64,000 nucleotides of DNA, taken from Beijerinckiaceae bacterium. GTDB lineage: Bacteria > Pseudomonadota > Alphaproteobacteria > Rhizobiales > Beijerinckiaceae. The notes under the pieces were generated by a model. The model saw only the letters and a list, made by a program, of their open reading frames with translations, had not been told where the DNA came from and did no database searches. This document shows positions 39,856 to 47,345 of this stretch, in pieces. The position numbers and the translations under genes are program-made. The stretch's first letter is position 1, and each line of letters opens with the position of its first letter. Where the stretch lies: the NCBI GenBank assembly GCA_947452455.1, contig CANGBX010000008.1, positions 85,796-149,795 of the forward strand, in the 5' to 3' direction.

Positions 39856-40824
39856 TCAATTAGAAGCTGGCACGTCCGAGGGATCGCGTTTCGATATTTT
39901 ATAAAAATGAGAAATGCTTCTGAAGACGACGACCACAAGATTATAGAGAACGATCATTCCAAACAGTGTGTCGACACACGTTGTATCCGAAGGGAAATCT
40001 TTGATGACGAGTTCTCGCGCACCGAATATGCCAAGGATAATCGCGCCGACATCGATGATCAATTCATTAAAGGGCCGTGTCGCCATCGTATAGACGGACA
40101 CCAGAACGATCATTAAGACAACCATCGTCACAATGATCTTCAAATGCATTGGTCGTTCAAATTTAGCAATGGCAGCAAACAAATAAGGTTCTGTAACATT
40201 TCGTGGCTTGTAGTCAGCACCATTGACTGCATTGAAGTTCTGCAGCTCCATACGTGCGACGCTCTCAGAAAATGACACTTCAAAACTGTCTTCTACATCT
40301 TTTGGTGTCAGACGTTTCGCAGGCTGACCTGTGTAAGTGCGTTCGATGTTGATCCCGACCCCGAATGTGTATTTATCAAACGGATACAAGAACAGACGCC
40401 CGGTGAATGGAAGCTTGATCTCGCTTGCAATTGGAACGTTCGCGTCTGGGATTGTGATGGAAGCATTTTTTGAATGTGAACGCTGATCTTTGGTCTGCTC
40501 ATTAATCCCAAAGAACGTTATTTTATCTTCAAAAGCACCGCAGGGTGCTACACAGCTTCTTTCACCCGAGATCTCGATCGTGACGACTTGCGTCATCTCA
40601 TCGACGTCCTTGAGGGAAATCTCGATATCGGTGAAATGTTGTCCGTGATCAGTGAGGTCTTTGGTCAAAAACTGCTGCTCGGGCACAAGGCCCCGAATGT
40701 CTTTCACGATGCTCTGAACAGCCATCGGAAGAAGAGCCAGAATGATAAGCGATGAAAAAGCTGCCGCGACCGAAATAATCAGGCTGAATCGGAAGGCCGA
40801 TATTTTCATGATTATTTTCTTCAT
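39856..40824 (-). CDS. Unrecognised membrane protein with YPFDKY motif
   Basis: I do not recognise this 322-residue protein with confidence. It has one N-terminal helix (about 13-37), then a beta-rich extracytoplasmic domain of about 175 residues with a possible disulfide (SCVAPC) and the motif LYPFDKYTFGV. Three membrane helices (about 220-305) are followed by a short basic tail. The layout and the PFD motif recall DUF4436-type proteins and, more distantly, the ligand-gated channel fold, but this is only resemblance. Composition is AT-rich, unlike the flanking genes. It converges on the DUF805 gene. Confidence 0.7.
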   Translation of the reverse strand: MKKIIMKISAFRFSLIISVAAAFSSLIILALLPMAVQSIVKDIRGLVPEQQFLTKDLTDHGQHFTDIEISLKDVDEMTQVVTIEISGERSCVAPCGAFEDKITFFGINEQTKDQRSHSKNASITIPDANVPIASEIKLPFTGRLFLYPFDKYTFGVGINIERTYTGQPAKRLTPKDVEDSFEVSFSESVARMELQNFNAVNGADYKPRNVTEPYLFAAIAKFERPMHLKIIVTMVVLMIVLVSVYTMATRPFNELIIDVGAIILGIFGARELVIKDFPSDTTCVDTLFGMIVLYNLVVVVFRSISHFYKISKRDPSDVPASN

Positions 40825-41297
40825 GGCGTCTTCTAACTTTTTCGATTAGCGCAGAAATCGAGACCGATTGGTTTAACGATTTTAATAAGGCCATACGCAA
40901 AATGTAAATTAGTATCCACGAATTACATGATTCAATATAAGTCTGCAATCAAGTGAAAATTCGGCATTTATGATGAGCTGGCTGATGCATCGCCTACACT
41001 TCAAACAGGCCTCAAAACTGAGGGCGAGTTTTGAGAGATAGATAGGCTTCACGACGTCGCATAGGCATACAAGGGATGATATTTATATCTCAGATTAAGA
41101 AACATAGCGTCTCGGCTTCGATATAAAATAAAAAAACCATCCGCAGTCCTGCTTATTGCAAGTTCAGCAAATAAGCGACAATCATGGGTGAGCGACCAAG
41201 TGACTTAATGAGTAACTCAGCTTTTGCTTCATCTAAAGAGGGATCAGTTTCATTCTGACCCCTCTTCTTGATGGCGCCTCCGCCACTCCGATCAGCC
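40825..41297. other. AT-rich intergenic stretch
   Basis: These 473 bases have lower GC than the flanks and no convincing gene. The 64-residue ORF at 41153-41347 runs into the binding-protein gene in another frame and has no ribosome-binding site I can defend. The region contains the leader of the unknown membrane protein and a hairpin near its right end. It could be decayed horizontally acquired DNA. Confidence 0.5.
41237..41265 (-). terminator. Possible terminator after the binding-protein operon
   Basis: AGAGGGATCAG and CTGACCCCTCT form an 11-base stem with one mismatch and a seven-base loop. It lies about 30 bases past the stop of the gene at 41298. The following minus-strand bases (TTTAGATG) make only a weak T-tract, so this is tentative. 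Confidence 0.4.
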
Positions 41298-42122
41298 TCA
41301 AAAAGTTCCCGGCTTGTCAGGCACGATCTTGAAGCTGCGTTTGGCACCCGGAAACCATTTGGCGAAAATCTTGTCTGCCTCGCCTGAGGCTTCCAGCTCC
41401 ATCAACGTCGCATTGACGAATTCCTTGAAACGCGGCTCGCCTTTGGGGATGCCAAAGCCCGATGTGCGCGGGCCGATGTAATCGGGCACCAGCATGAAAT
41501 CATCGGGCTTGGCATCGCGCTGCGCCATGGACAGCAGCAGCACTTCATCGGCCAGAAACGACATTGCGCGTTTGTCTTTCACAGCCTGGAAGCACAATTC
41601 GTAATTGTCGTAATTGACGAGCTGAATCGTCGGCACTGCGGCTTTCAATTCTTCATCAACGCTTGCGCCCTTGTTCAGCGCCAAAGTCTTGCCCGCCAGC
41701 TGCTGCATGGAAGTAATGCCGGAGTCTTTGCGGATGATGATCTTGTGGGGCGAATCCAGATAGGCATAAGAAAAGTCGATTGACTTGGCGCGCTCCACCG
41801 TGCGGCTCATACCCACCGCCACCAATTGCGCCTTGCCCTCTTGCAGAAAGCTGATGCGGTCCTGATTGCGCAAAGTGACCTGCTGCACTTTCACACCCAG
41901 TTTTTCAGCCACGCGGCCCGCCAGATCAACGTCATAGCCGATCGAGAGGCTTTCACCAGTTGCACGCGAGCTGAAGGGTGGTGAGGAATCTGTCACACCA
42001 ACCAGCAGAACGCCATCGGCTTTGATCTTGTCGAGCAGATCAGCATGAGCGGGCGTCAGAGCGAGACAGGCCGCAAGACCAACAAGAAACGAAAAGGTAA
42101 GCCCTTGGTGACGCACAGCCAT
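41298..42122 (-). CDS. Periplasmic solute-binding protein (SBP_bac_3 family)
   Basis: The protein (274 residues) has a Sec signal peptide (FSFLVGLAACLALTPAHA) and the family-3 binding-protein fold seen in amino-acid ABC systems: ADGVLLVGVTDSSPPFS, IGYDVDLAGRVAEKLG, and AKSIDFSYAYLDSP. No permease or ATPase gene is nearby. Similar orphan proteins (MxaJ/XoxJ) accompany PQQ alcohol dehydrogenases in methylotrophs. It is the last gene of the quinoprotein operon here, so a helper role is as likely as transport; this is inference. I choose the second ATG because GGAGG is better spaced to it. Confidence 0.83.
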   Translation of the reverse strand: MAVRHQGLTFSFLVGLAACLALTPAHADLLDKIKADGVLLVGVTDSSPPFSSRATGESLSIGYDVDLAGRVAEKLGVKVQQVTLRNQDRISFLQEGKAQLVAVGMSRTVERAKSIDFSYAYLDSPHKIIIRKDSGITSMQQLAGKTLALNKGASVDEELKAAVPTIQLVNYDNYELCFQAVKDKRAMSFLADEVLLLSMAQRDAKPDDFMLVPDYIGPRTSGFGIPKGEPRFKEFVNATLMELEASGEADKIFAKWFPGAKRSFKIVPDKPGTF

Positions 42123-42137
42123 CATCCCCTCCCAAAA

Positions 42138-43166
42138 TTATTTCTTCTTCTCAGCTTCCTGCATGGTGGTGCGCACCATGTCGATCGTCTTTTCATCAAA
42201 GCGATAGGCAGCTTCAAGCGTCTTCATCAGCTCATCAGGCGCGATGAGTGAAACATTCAAACCTTGGCGACCTGCATCTTCTTGTGTGGTGGCATCAAGC
42301 AGCGTGTCACGAAAGGCTTTGCGCAGAGCCGCCAAACGATCTGCTGGCACGCCGGGTGGGGCAACAAAGGGGCGGCCCATATCCGCGCGCAGCAAGAAAA
42401 ATTCGGCCGCTTTGCGTTCAGCCGGCGACAAATCAAGATCATTCAGACCCGGCACATCCTTGATGCGCGGATCAGCTGCGAGGCGCCCCTGCACCAGCAG
42501 ACGACGCGAACCGTCTTTGAGGCCCGGCTCACGCAATGCCGTATCATAAGAGATGAATGTGCCATGTGCTTCGCCGCGCTCCACGGCCAGATTCATATCG
42601 CGCGAGCCCGGATAGCCCTGCACAATGCGCAATTTCAAATGAAAGAGATCGCGCAACATCACCGGATAGGTGAGGCTATCAGCGCCCGAACCCGTCGCTG
42701 CAACAATCAATTCCTTGCTGCGCAATTCGGCAAGTTTTTGCACAGGGCCATCGGTGCGCACAAAGGCGACAATCGTATCGCGGTCTGGTGAGCCGATGTA
42801 GTTGAACTGGCGCGGATCAAATTGCGCCGACTTATTGCCAAGCAATGGCTCGAAAGGCACACCGCGATTGATGAGCGCCATAACGGTCCCATCCTTGGGC
42901 GCCGTTTTGAAAGCCTGATTGGCGGCCACGAGTGAGCCTGCACCGGGCACATTTTGCGGCACGACAATCGGATTGCCGGGCATGAAGCGGCTCATGTGGC
43001 GGCCCAGCAAGCGGGCCCACAGATCATCCGATCCACCCGCGCCGTAACCGATCATGATCGTAATGCTTTTGCCCTTGAAAAAATCCGCGACCGCATCGGC
43101 ACGCGCCGCATTAGCAGACGCAGCAAGCGCTGCACCGAACAAAATGACTTGGGCAAGCTTGCGCAT
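42138..43166 (-). CDS. Tripartite tricarboxylate transporter (TctC/Bug) binding protein
   Basis: The 342-residue protein has a signal peptide (ILFGAALAASANAARA) and the Bug-family start KSITIMIGYGAGGSDDLWARLLGRHM, followed by VVPQNVPGAGSLVAANQAF and PKDGT, which form the ligand pocket. Bug proteins capture carboxylates for TctAB permeases. No tctAB lies in the window, so the partner permease must be elsewhere if it exists. It sits between the cytochrome c gene and the SBP_bac_3 gene in the same operon. Confidence 0.88.
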   Translation of the reverse strand: MRKLAQVILFGAALAASANAARADAVADFFKGKSITIMIGYGAGGSDDLWARLLGRHMSRFMPGNPIVVPQNVPGAGSLVAANQAFKTAPKDGTVMALINRGVPFEPLLGNKSAQFDPRQFNYIGSPDRDTIVAFVRTDGPVQKLAELRSKELIVAATGSGADSLTYPVMLRDLFHLKLRIVQGYPGSRDMNLAVERGEAHGTFISYDTALREPGLKDGSRRLLVQGRLAADPRIKDVPGLNDLDLSPAERKAAEFFLLRADMGRPFVAPPGVPADRLAALRKAFRDTLLDATTQEDAGRQGLNVSLIAPDELMKTLEAAYRFDEKTIDMVRTTMQEAEKKK

Positions 43167-43196
43167 ATTCCCCTCCCCAACAGCCCTTCAAGGCCT

Positions 43197-43592
43197 TTAT
43201 TTCTGGAGGCTCATGGCCTCCATGGCTTTTTCATCCGGCTTCATCTCGCTCTCGCCTGCTGCATAGCCATTGCGTTGCAGAATATAGGTGAGAATGTCGG
43301 TGTAAGTTGTGTCGTTCAAACCACCGGGATTATCCGGCGGCATGGTTGTTTTCACATAAGAGAAAAGTGAGGCAACAGAGCCCGAACCCCAATGATCGCG
43401 AAACCATGAGCCGCGCAAAGGCGCACCGCCAAAGTCGCCATCATTCAGATTTTCACCGTGGCAAATACCGCAACGCTGGATGTAAGAATCTTTGCCGCGC
43501 GCCACTTGCTCAGAAGAAAACATCGGAGCCTGCGCCGCAGCCGTAGAGACGGCGGCGCAGAAAAGCGTGAATGTCAGCGCAACAAGTTTCAT
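43197..43592 (-). CDS. Periplasmic c-type cytochrome
   Basis: The 131-residue protein has a signal peptide (LVALTFTLFCAAVSTAAA), one heme-binding CGICH motif (about residue 42) and a likely Met axial ligand in TTMPPDNPGGL. The final domain is short. It overlaps the PQQ dehydrogenase gene by four bases, so it is almost certainly the electron acceptor of that enzyme, passing electrons to the respiratory chain. Confidence 0.9.
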   Translation of the reverse strand: MKLVALTFTLFCAAVSTAAAQAPMFSSEQVARGKDSYIQRCGICHGENLNDGDFGGAPLRGSWFRDHWGSGSVASLFSYVKTTMPPDNPGGLNDTTYTDILTYILQRNGYAAGESEMKPDEKAMEAMSLQK

Positions 43593-45337
43593 TGAACAGC
43601 AAAGACCCAGAGTGTCGCGCCGCCATCCGGATTTTTAATATCCGGCGTCAACGTGTTCAGCGAACGCACTTGTGAGGAACCGTTACCAACGGCAATCGCC
43701 ACATATTGCTTGCCATTCACCGCAAAGGAGATCGGCGGGGCATTCAGCGCATTGTTCAGGCGTGTTTCCCAAAGCACTTTGCCATTGGTGTCATCATAAG
43801 CGCGGAAATAGCGATCCAGCGTGCCGGCAAAGACAACGCCGCCAGCTGTCGGCATCACGCCGCTCGACATGGCTGCGCGCTGGCGCTGCACCCAGGCTGA
43901 TTTCTGATTGGTCAGATTGACAGCCTCAAGGCGACCAAACTTGCCATCGCTATTGGGGATCGGCACACGCGCATAAACAGCACGACCACCACCCGTATAT
44001 TTCTCACCAGCCTCCAGCGGCGTCGGAGTCGTGTTCGAGCAATATTCGGTCATGGGCATGTAGAGCATTTGCGTCTTGGGGCTATAGCCCGTGGACGGCC
44101 AGCCACGTGCACCGGGATCTGCCGGGCAATTGAAGGTCGTCTTGCCGATGTGCGGCATGGCCGCTTCATTGATGGTCTTGGCGCCAGTCTTCGGGTCAAT
44201 CGACTTCACGACATTCTGGAAGACGGTTTCTTTCGCCCAAAGGAATTGCCCGTTGGTGCGATCCAACACTTCAACAATGGCCAGCTTGCCTGCAGTCACC
44301 ACCGTCTTGCGGGTTTTGCCGGCAATGGGCAGATCCACAAGAATGCGCTCATAGGCGTAATCAAGATCGAGCGTGTCATTTTCCAGATGCTGGAAATGCC
44401 ATTTCATCTTGCCGCTCTTGGGCTCGATGGCGAGCGTGGCGTCTGTGTAGAGCGCGCTATTTTCTGCGCCCTCTTTTTTCGGTGTTGTGCCGCGCATTTC
44501 GGCAATCCACGGATAGGGCTGGCCAACACCGTGATAGATCGTGTCGGTCTCGGGATCATAAGAGCCTGCAATCCAGGCCGAGCCGCCGAAACGTTCGGCC
44601 TGAGGCAGGCCATTCCATGTCTTCGCATTCGGGTCGCCATCTTGGGCCACCGTATGCACGCGCCATTTTTCAGCACCGGTCTTGGGGTCATGTCCGGTAA
44701 TGAAGCAACCACCCGGCTGCGCGGCATTGCAGCCACTCATGGACGCAACGAGCACGCCATTGGCCATGAAGGGGCCGCTTGAATAGCGATAGCCCTTCTT
44801 CCAATCGGCTGTCTCATGATCAAACACGAGCTTGCCCGTGCGCGCATCAAGCGCGACGACATGGGCATCGGATGTGGTGATGTAGAGATTGTCGCCAAAC
44901 AGCGCCATATTGCGCTTGGCGAGAGAATTACCGCCCTGCTGGATCAGCTGGGGCGCGAGATCACGGCGATATTCCCAGATGAGATCGCCGGTCGCTGCGT
45001 TGAGTGCCTGAATCTTGTCGCCCGAATTGGTGACAAAGAGAATGCCGTCATGCACCAGCGGCTCGCTCTCGGTGACACCGGAATTCAGCGACCACGTCCA
45101 AGCGACGCGCAGATTTTTGACATTGCCCTTGTTGATCTGGCCGAGCGGGCTATAGCCCCAGCTGGCATAATTGCCGCGCCACATCAGCCAATCATTGGCT
45201 GAGGGCTTGCGAAGCATGTCTTCGGTGATCGTGCTCCACTTCGGCGCGGATGATGGGGCTGGCGATTGCGCCTGCGCCTGAGCCAAAACGAATGTGCTGG
45301 CAGCTAGTCCCAGCATGAGCCGATGGAAATTGCCCAT
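43589..45337 (-). CDS. PQQ-dependent (quinoprotein) alcohol dehydrogenase
   Basis: This periplasmic enzyme oxidises an alcohol or similar substrate with pyrroloquinoline quinone. The 582-residue protein has a signal peptide (LMLGLAASTFVLAQAQA) and the eight-bladed propeller repeats (WEYRRDLAP, VVALDARTGKLVFDHE, LDRTNGQFLWA, YDDTNGKVLWE). The catalytic segment reads TLDLDYAYE. It aligns with the WDYDGVNE region of XoxF and keeps both the catalytic Asp and the second Asp that marks lanthanide-using enzymes. The adjacent Cys-Cys of classical methanol dehydrogenases is absent. The start at 45337 has GGGAGGGG upstream. The substrate is not predictable, and no PQQ synthesis genes are in the window. 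Confidence 0.88.
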   Translation of the reverse strand: MGNFHRLMLGLAASTFVLAQAQAQSPAPSSAPKWSTITEDMLRKPSANDWLMWRGNYASWGYSPLGQINKGNVKNLRVAWTWSLNSGVTESEPLVHDGILFVTNSGDKIQALNAATGDLIWEYRRDLAPQLIQQGGNSLAKRNMALFGDNLYITTSDAHVVALDARTGKLVFDHETADWKKGYRYSSGPFMANGVLVASMSGCNAAQPGGCFITGHDPKTGAEKWRVHTVAQDGDPNAKTWNGLPQAERFGGSAWIAGSYDPETDTIYHGVGQPYPWIAEMRGTTPKKEGAENSALYTDATLAIEPKSGKMKWHFQHLENDTLDLDYAYERILVDLPIAGKTRKTVVTAGKLAIVEVLDRTNGQFLWAKETVFQNVVKSIDPKTGAKTINEAAMPHIGKTTFNCPADPGARGWPSTGYSPKTQMLYMPMTEYCSNTTPTPLEAGEKYTGGGRAVYARVPIPNSDGKFGRLEAVNLTNQKSAWVQRQRAAMSSGVMPTAGGVVFAGTLDRYFRAYDDTNGKVLWETRLNNALNAPPISFAVNGKQYVAIAVGNGSSQVRSLNTLTPDIKNPDGGATLWVFAVQ

Positions 45338-45457
45338 TTGATCCCCTCCCTTGATGGCTGATCTCTGACGGATCAGCTCGTGGGCTGAGATTGGCAAGAG
45401 CTGCGACAATAAGCAACCGATCTTGCGAGGCCCCTGTGGAACTGGCATCCTGCCCCC

Positions 45458-46708
45458 ATGACTGAAACCGCCCGCCGCAGCCTCGCCCGGCTCCTTTCAG
45501 AGAGCGGCGCGCAAGGGCTTGACCCGGCGGCCGTGACATTTTCGGGCGCGGATGACCTTTATTCCGGCCCCTTCCAATCAGGTCACGCCACTGGCGTGGC
45601 CTTGGCAGCAGCGATTCTGGCTGCGCGTCCCGAGCGCGCCCTCGCGCTTGATCTCGACCATGCCGCCCTGATGAGCGAGAGCTATCGCCATGTTCTCTTG
45701 GATGGACAAAGCGTGGCGGCCCCGCGCGACCCGCTGACGGGCTTTTATGAGACAGGCGATGGGCGCCAGATTTTCCTGCATGTGAATTTCCCGCACCACC
45801 GTGCGCGCGCTTTGGCTCTTTTGCGGGCTGAGCCCACTCGCGACTCTCTGCAGCAAGCCATTGGCGCATGGAAAATGCCGATGCTCGATGCCGCCTTGAT
45901 GGCCTGTGGCGCTATTTCTGCGCCCGTGCTCATGCCGCAAGAATGGCGCGATCTCGCACCCGCTTTGCCTTTGGTCAGCATTGAAAAGATCGGCGACAGC
46001 GCGCCCCAACCCTCAGACAGTTTGCGCGTGGTGGATTTCACCCGCGTGCTGGCTGGCCCGACCTGCGGTCGTTTGCTGGCAGAACTCGGCGCGGATGTGA
46101 CGCGCATCGACAATCCGCTCTATCCCGATCTTGTTTCCTATCGGCTGGATGCCAATCGCAACAAAAGCGAAGTGACGCTTGATCTGCGCCAGCCTGAGCA
46201 ACGCGCCGACCTTTTGGCGCTGGTCAACAAAGCGGATGTTTTCTTGCAAGCCTATCGTCGGGGTGTGGCGGAAGCCCTCGGGCTTTCTGCCGAAACTCTT
46301 TGCGTAAAGCGGCCCGGCCTCATTCACGCGTCTCTCTCGGCCTATGATGAAGGCACTGTCTTCGCGGGGCGGCGCGGCTTTGACAGTGCTGTGCAAGCAG
46401 CCAGCGGCATGGCGCTTGTGCATGGCGAGGGGACAGCAAAACTCCTGCCGACCTCGCCGCTGGATTATGCAGCAGGCTTTCTGCTGGCTTTTGGCGTCAA
46501 TGAAGCTTTGCATCGCCGCGCCAACGAGGGCGGCTCCTACCGTGTGCACACATCCTTGGCGCGTGTGGCGAGCTGGCTACACACTCTGCGTCATGAGCAC
46601 ACGCCACCGGAAAATGCCGAGCGCATGGCCACGATGATTGCCACCTATTCGCAAGAGAGCATCACGCCCTTAGGCGTGATCCGCCATATTGCCTCGCCAA
46701 AATTCTAA
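45458..46708 (+). CDS. CoA-transferase, family III (CaiB/BaiF)
   Basis: The 416-residue protein has the class III CoA-transferase core in its second half: SLRVVDFTRVLAGPTCGRLLAELGADVTRID (about residue 190), then LDANRNKSEVTLDL. The first 180 residues look like a divergent copy with weak family features. These enzymes move CoA between organic acids. It is divergent from the quinoprotein operon and its stop is one base from the leuD-like stop, so it borders two catabolic operons. The substrate is unknown; a dicarboxylate is plausible from context. Confidence 0.85.
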   Translation: MTETARRSLARLLSESGAQGLDPAAVTFSGADDLYSGPFQSGHATGVALAAAILAARPERALALDLDHAALMSESYRHVLLDGQSVAAPRDPLTGFYETGDGRQIFLHVNFPHHRARALALLRAEPTRDSLQQAIGAWKMPMLDAALMACGAISAPVLMPQEWRDLAPALPLVSIEKIGDSAPQPSDSLRVVDFTRVLAGPTCGRLLAELGADVTRIDNPLYPDLVSYRLDANRNKSEVTLDLRQPEQRADLLALVNKADVFLQAYRRGVAEALGLSAETLCVKRPGLIHASLSAYDEGTVFAGRRGFDSAVQAASGMALVHGEGTAKLLPTSPLDYAAGFLLAFGVNEALHRRANEGGSYRVHTSLARVASWLHTLRHEHTPPENAERMATMIATYSQESITPLGVIRHIASPKF

Positions 46709-46709
46709 A

Positions 46710-47336
46710 TCAGAGACGGCGGTCGCGTGCTTCCTGCATCCAGGGCATGGACTTGCGGATTTTATCTTCAAAAGCGACGATTTCGCTTTCGTGTTTCATC
46801 GTCAGACCGACTTCATCGAGGCCTTCAATCAGGCGGGTCTTGTCGGAAGCCGAAATCTCGAAGGAAAATGTTTCGCCATTGGGCGCGCGCACGGTTTGCG
46901 CGGGCAGATCAACTGAAAAAGACTGCGCACCGTCGATCTCTGAAACCAGAGCTTGCAGGCGATCCATGGCTGCGCCGGATAATTCAATCGGCAGCAGACC
47001 ATTGAGCAGACAATTTTCGCGGAAAATATCGGCAATCGAGCGCGCAATCACGCAGCGGATGCCCACGCCCGTCAGACACCAGACCGCACTTTCGCGCGAG
47101 GAGCCGCAGCCGAAATTTTCATTCGCCACAAGAATAGCAGGCTTTTGATATTGCGGCTTGTTGAGGACATGCTCATTGTCCGAGCCATCCGCATTCATGC
47201 GCTGGCGCTTGAACAGCAATTGTCCCCAATCAGGCGACAGACCTTTCGCTAATTGCAAAGGCGCAATCTGATCGGTGTTGATATCATCTTCGATCATCGG
47301 CATGGCCGGACCAGACAGGGTGATGAAGGGCCGCAT
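46710..47336 (-). CDS. leuD: 3-isopropylmalate dehydratase-like small subunit
   Basis: This is the swivel-domain subunit of an aconitase-family hydratase. The 208-residue protein has the N-terminal DDINTDQI motif and the substrate-contact loop NFGCGSSRESAVW. In classical LeuD that loop reads SSREHAPW, so the binding pocket differs. It follows the LeuC-like gene after nine bases. The product is LeuD by homology, but the gene neighbours (a lyase and a carboxylate-binding protein) suggest a catabolic hydratase for another dicarboxylate rather than leucine synthesis. Confidence 0.8.
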   Translation of the reverse strand: MRPFITLSGPAMPMIEDDINTDQIAPLQLAKGLSPDWGQLLFKRQRMNADGSDNEHVLNKPQYQKPAILVANENFGCGSSRESAVWCLTGVGIRCVIARSIADIFRENCLLNGLLPIELSGAAMDRLQALVSEIDGAQSFSVDLPAQTVRAPNGETFSFEISASDKTRLIEGLDEVGLTMKHESEIVAFEDKIRKSMPWMQEARDRRL

Positions 47337-47345
47337 GATGATCCC

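Noticed and set aside
41153-41347. 64-residue minus-strand ORF in the AT-rich gap
   Set aside because: It overlaps the binding-protein gene in another frame and lacks a convincing ribosome-binding site.
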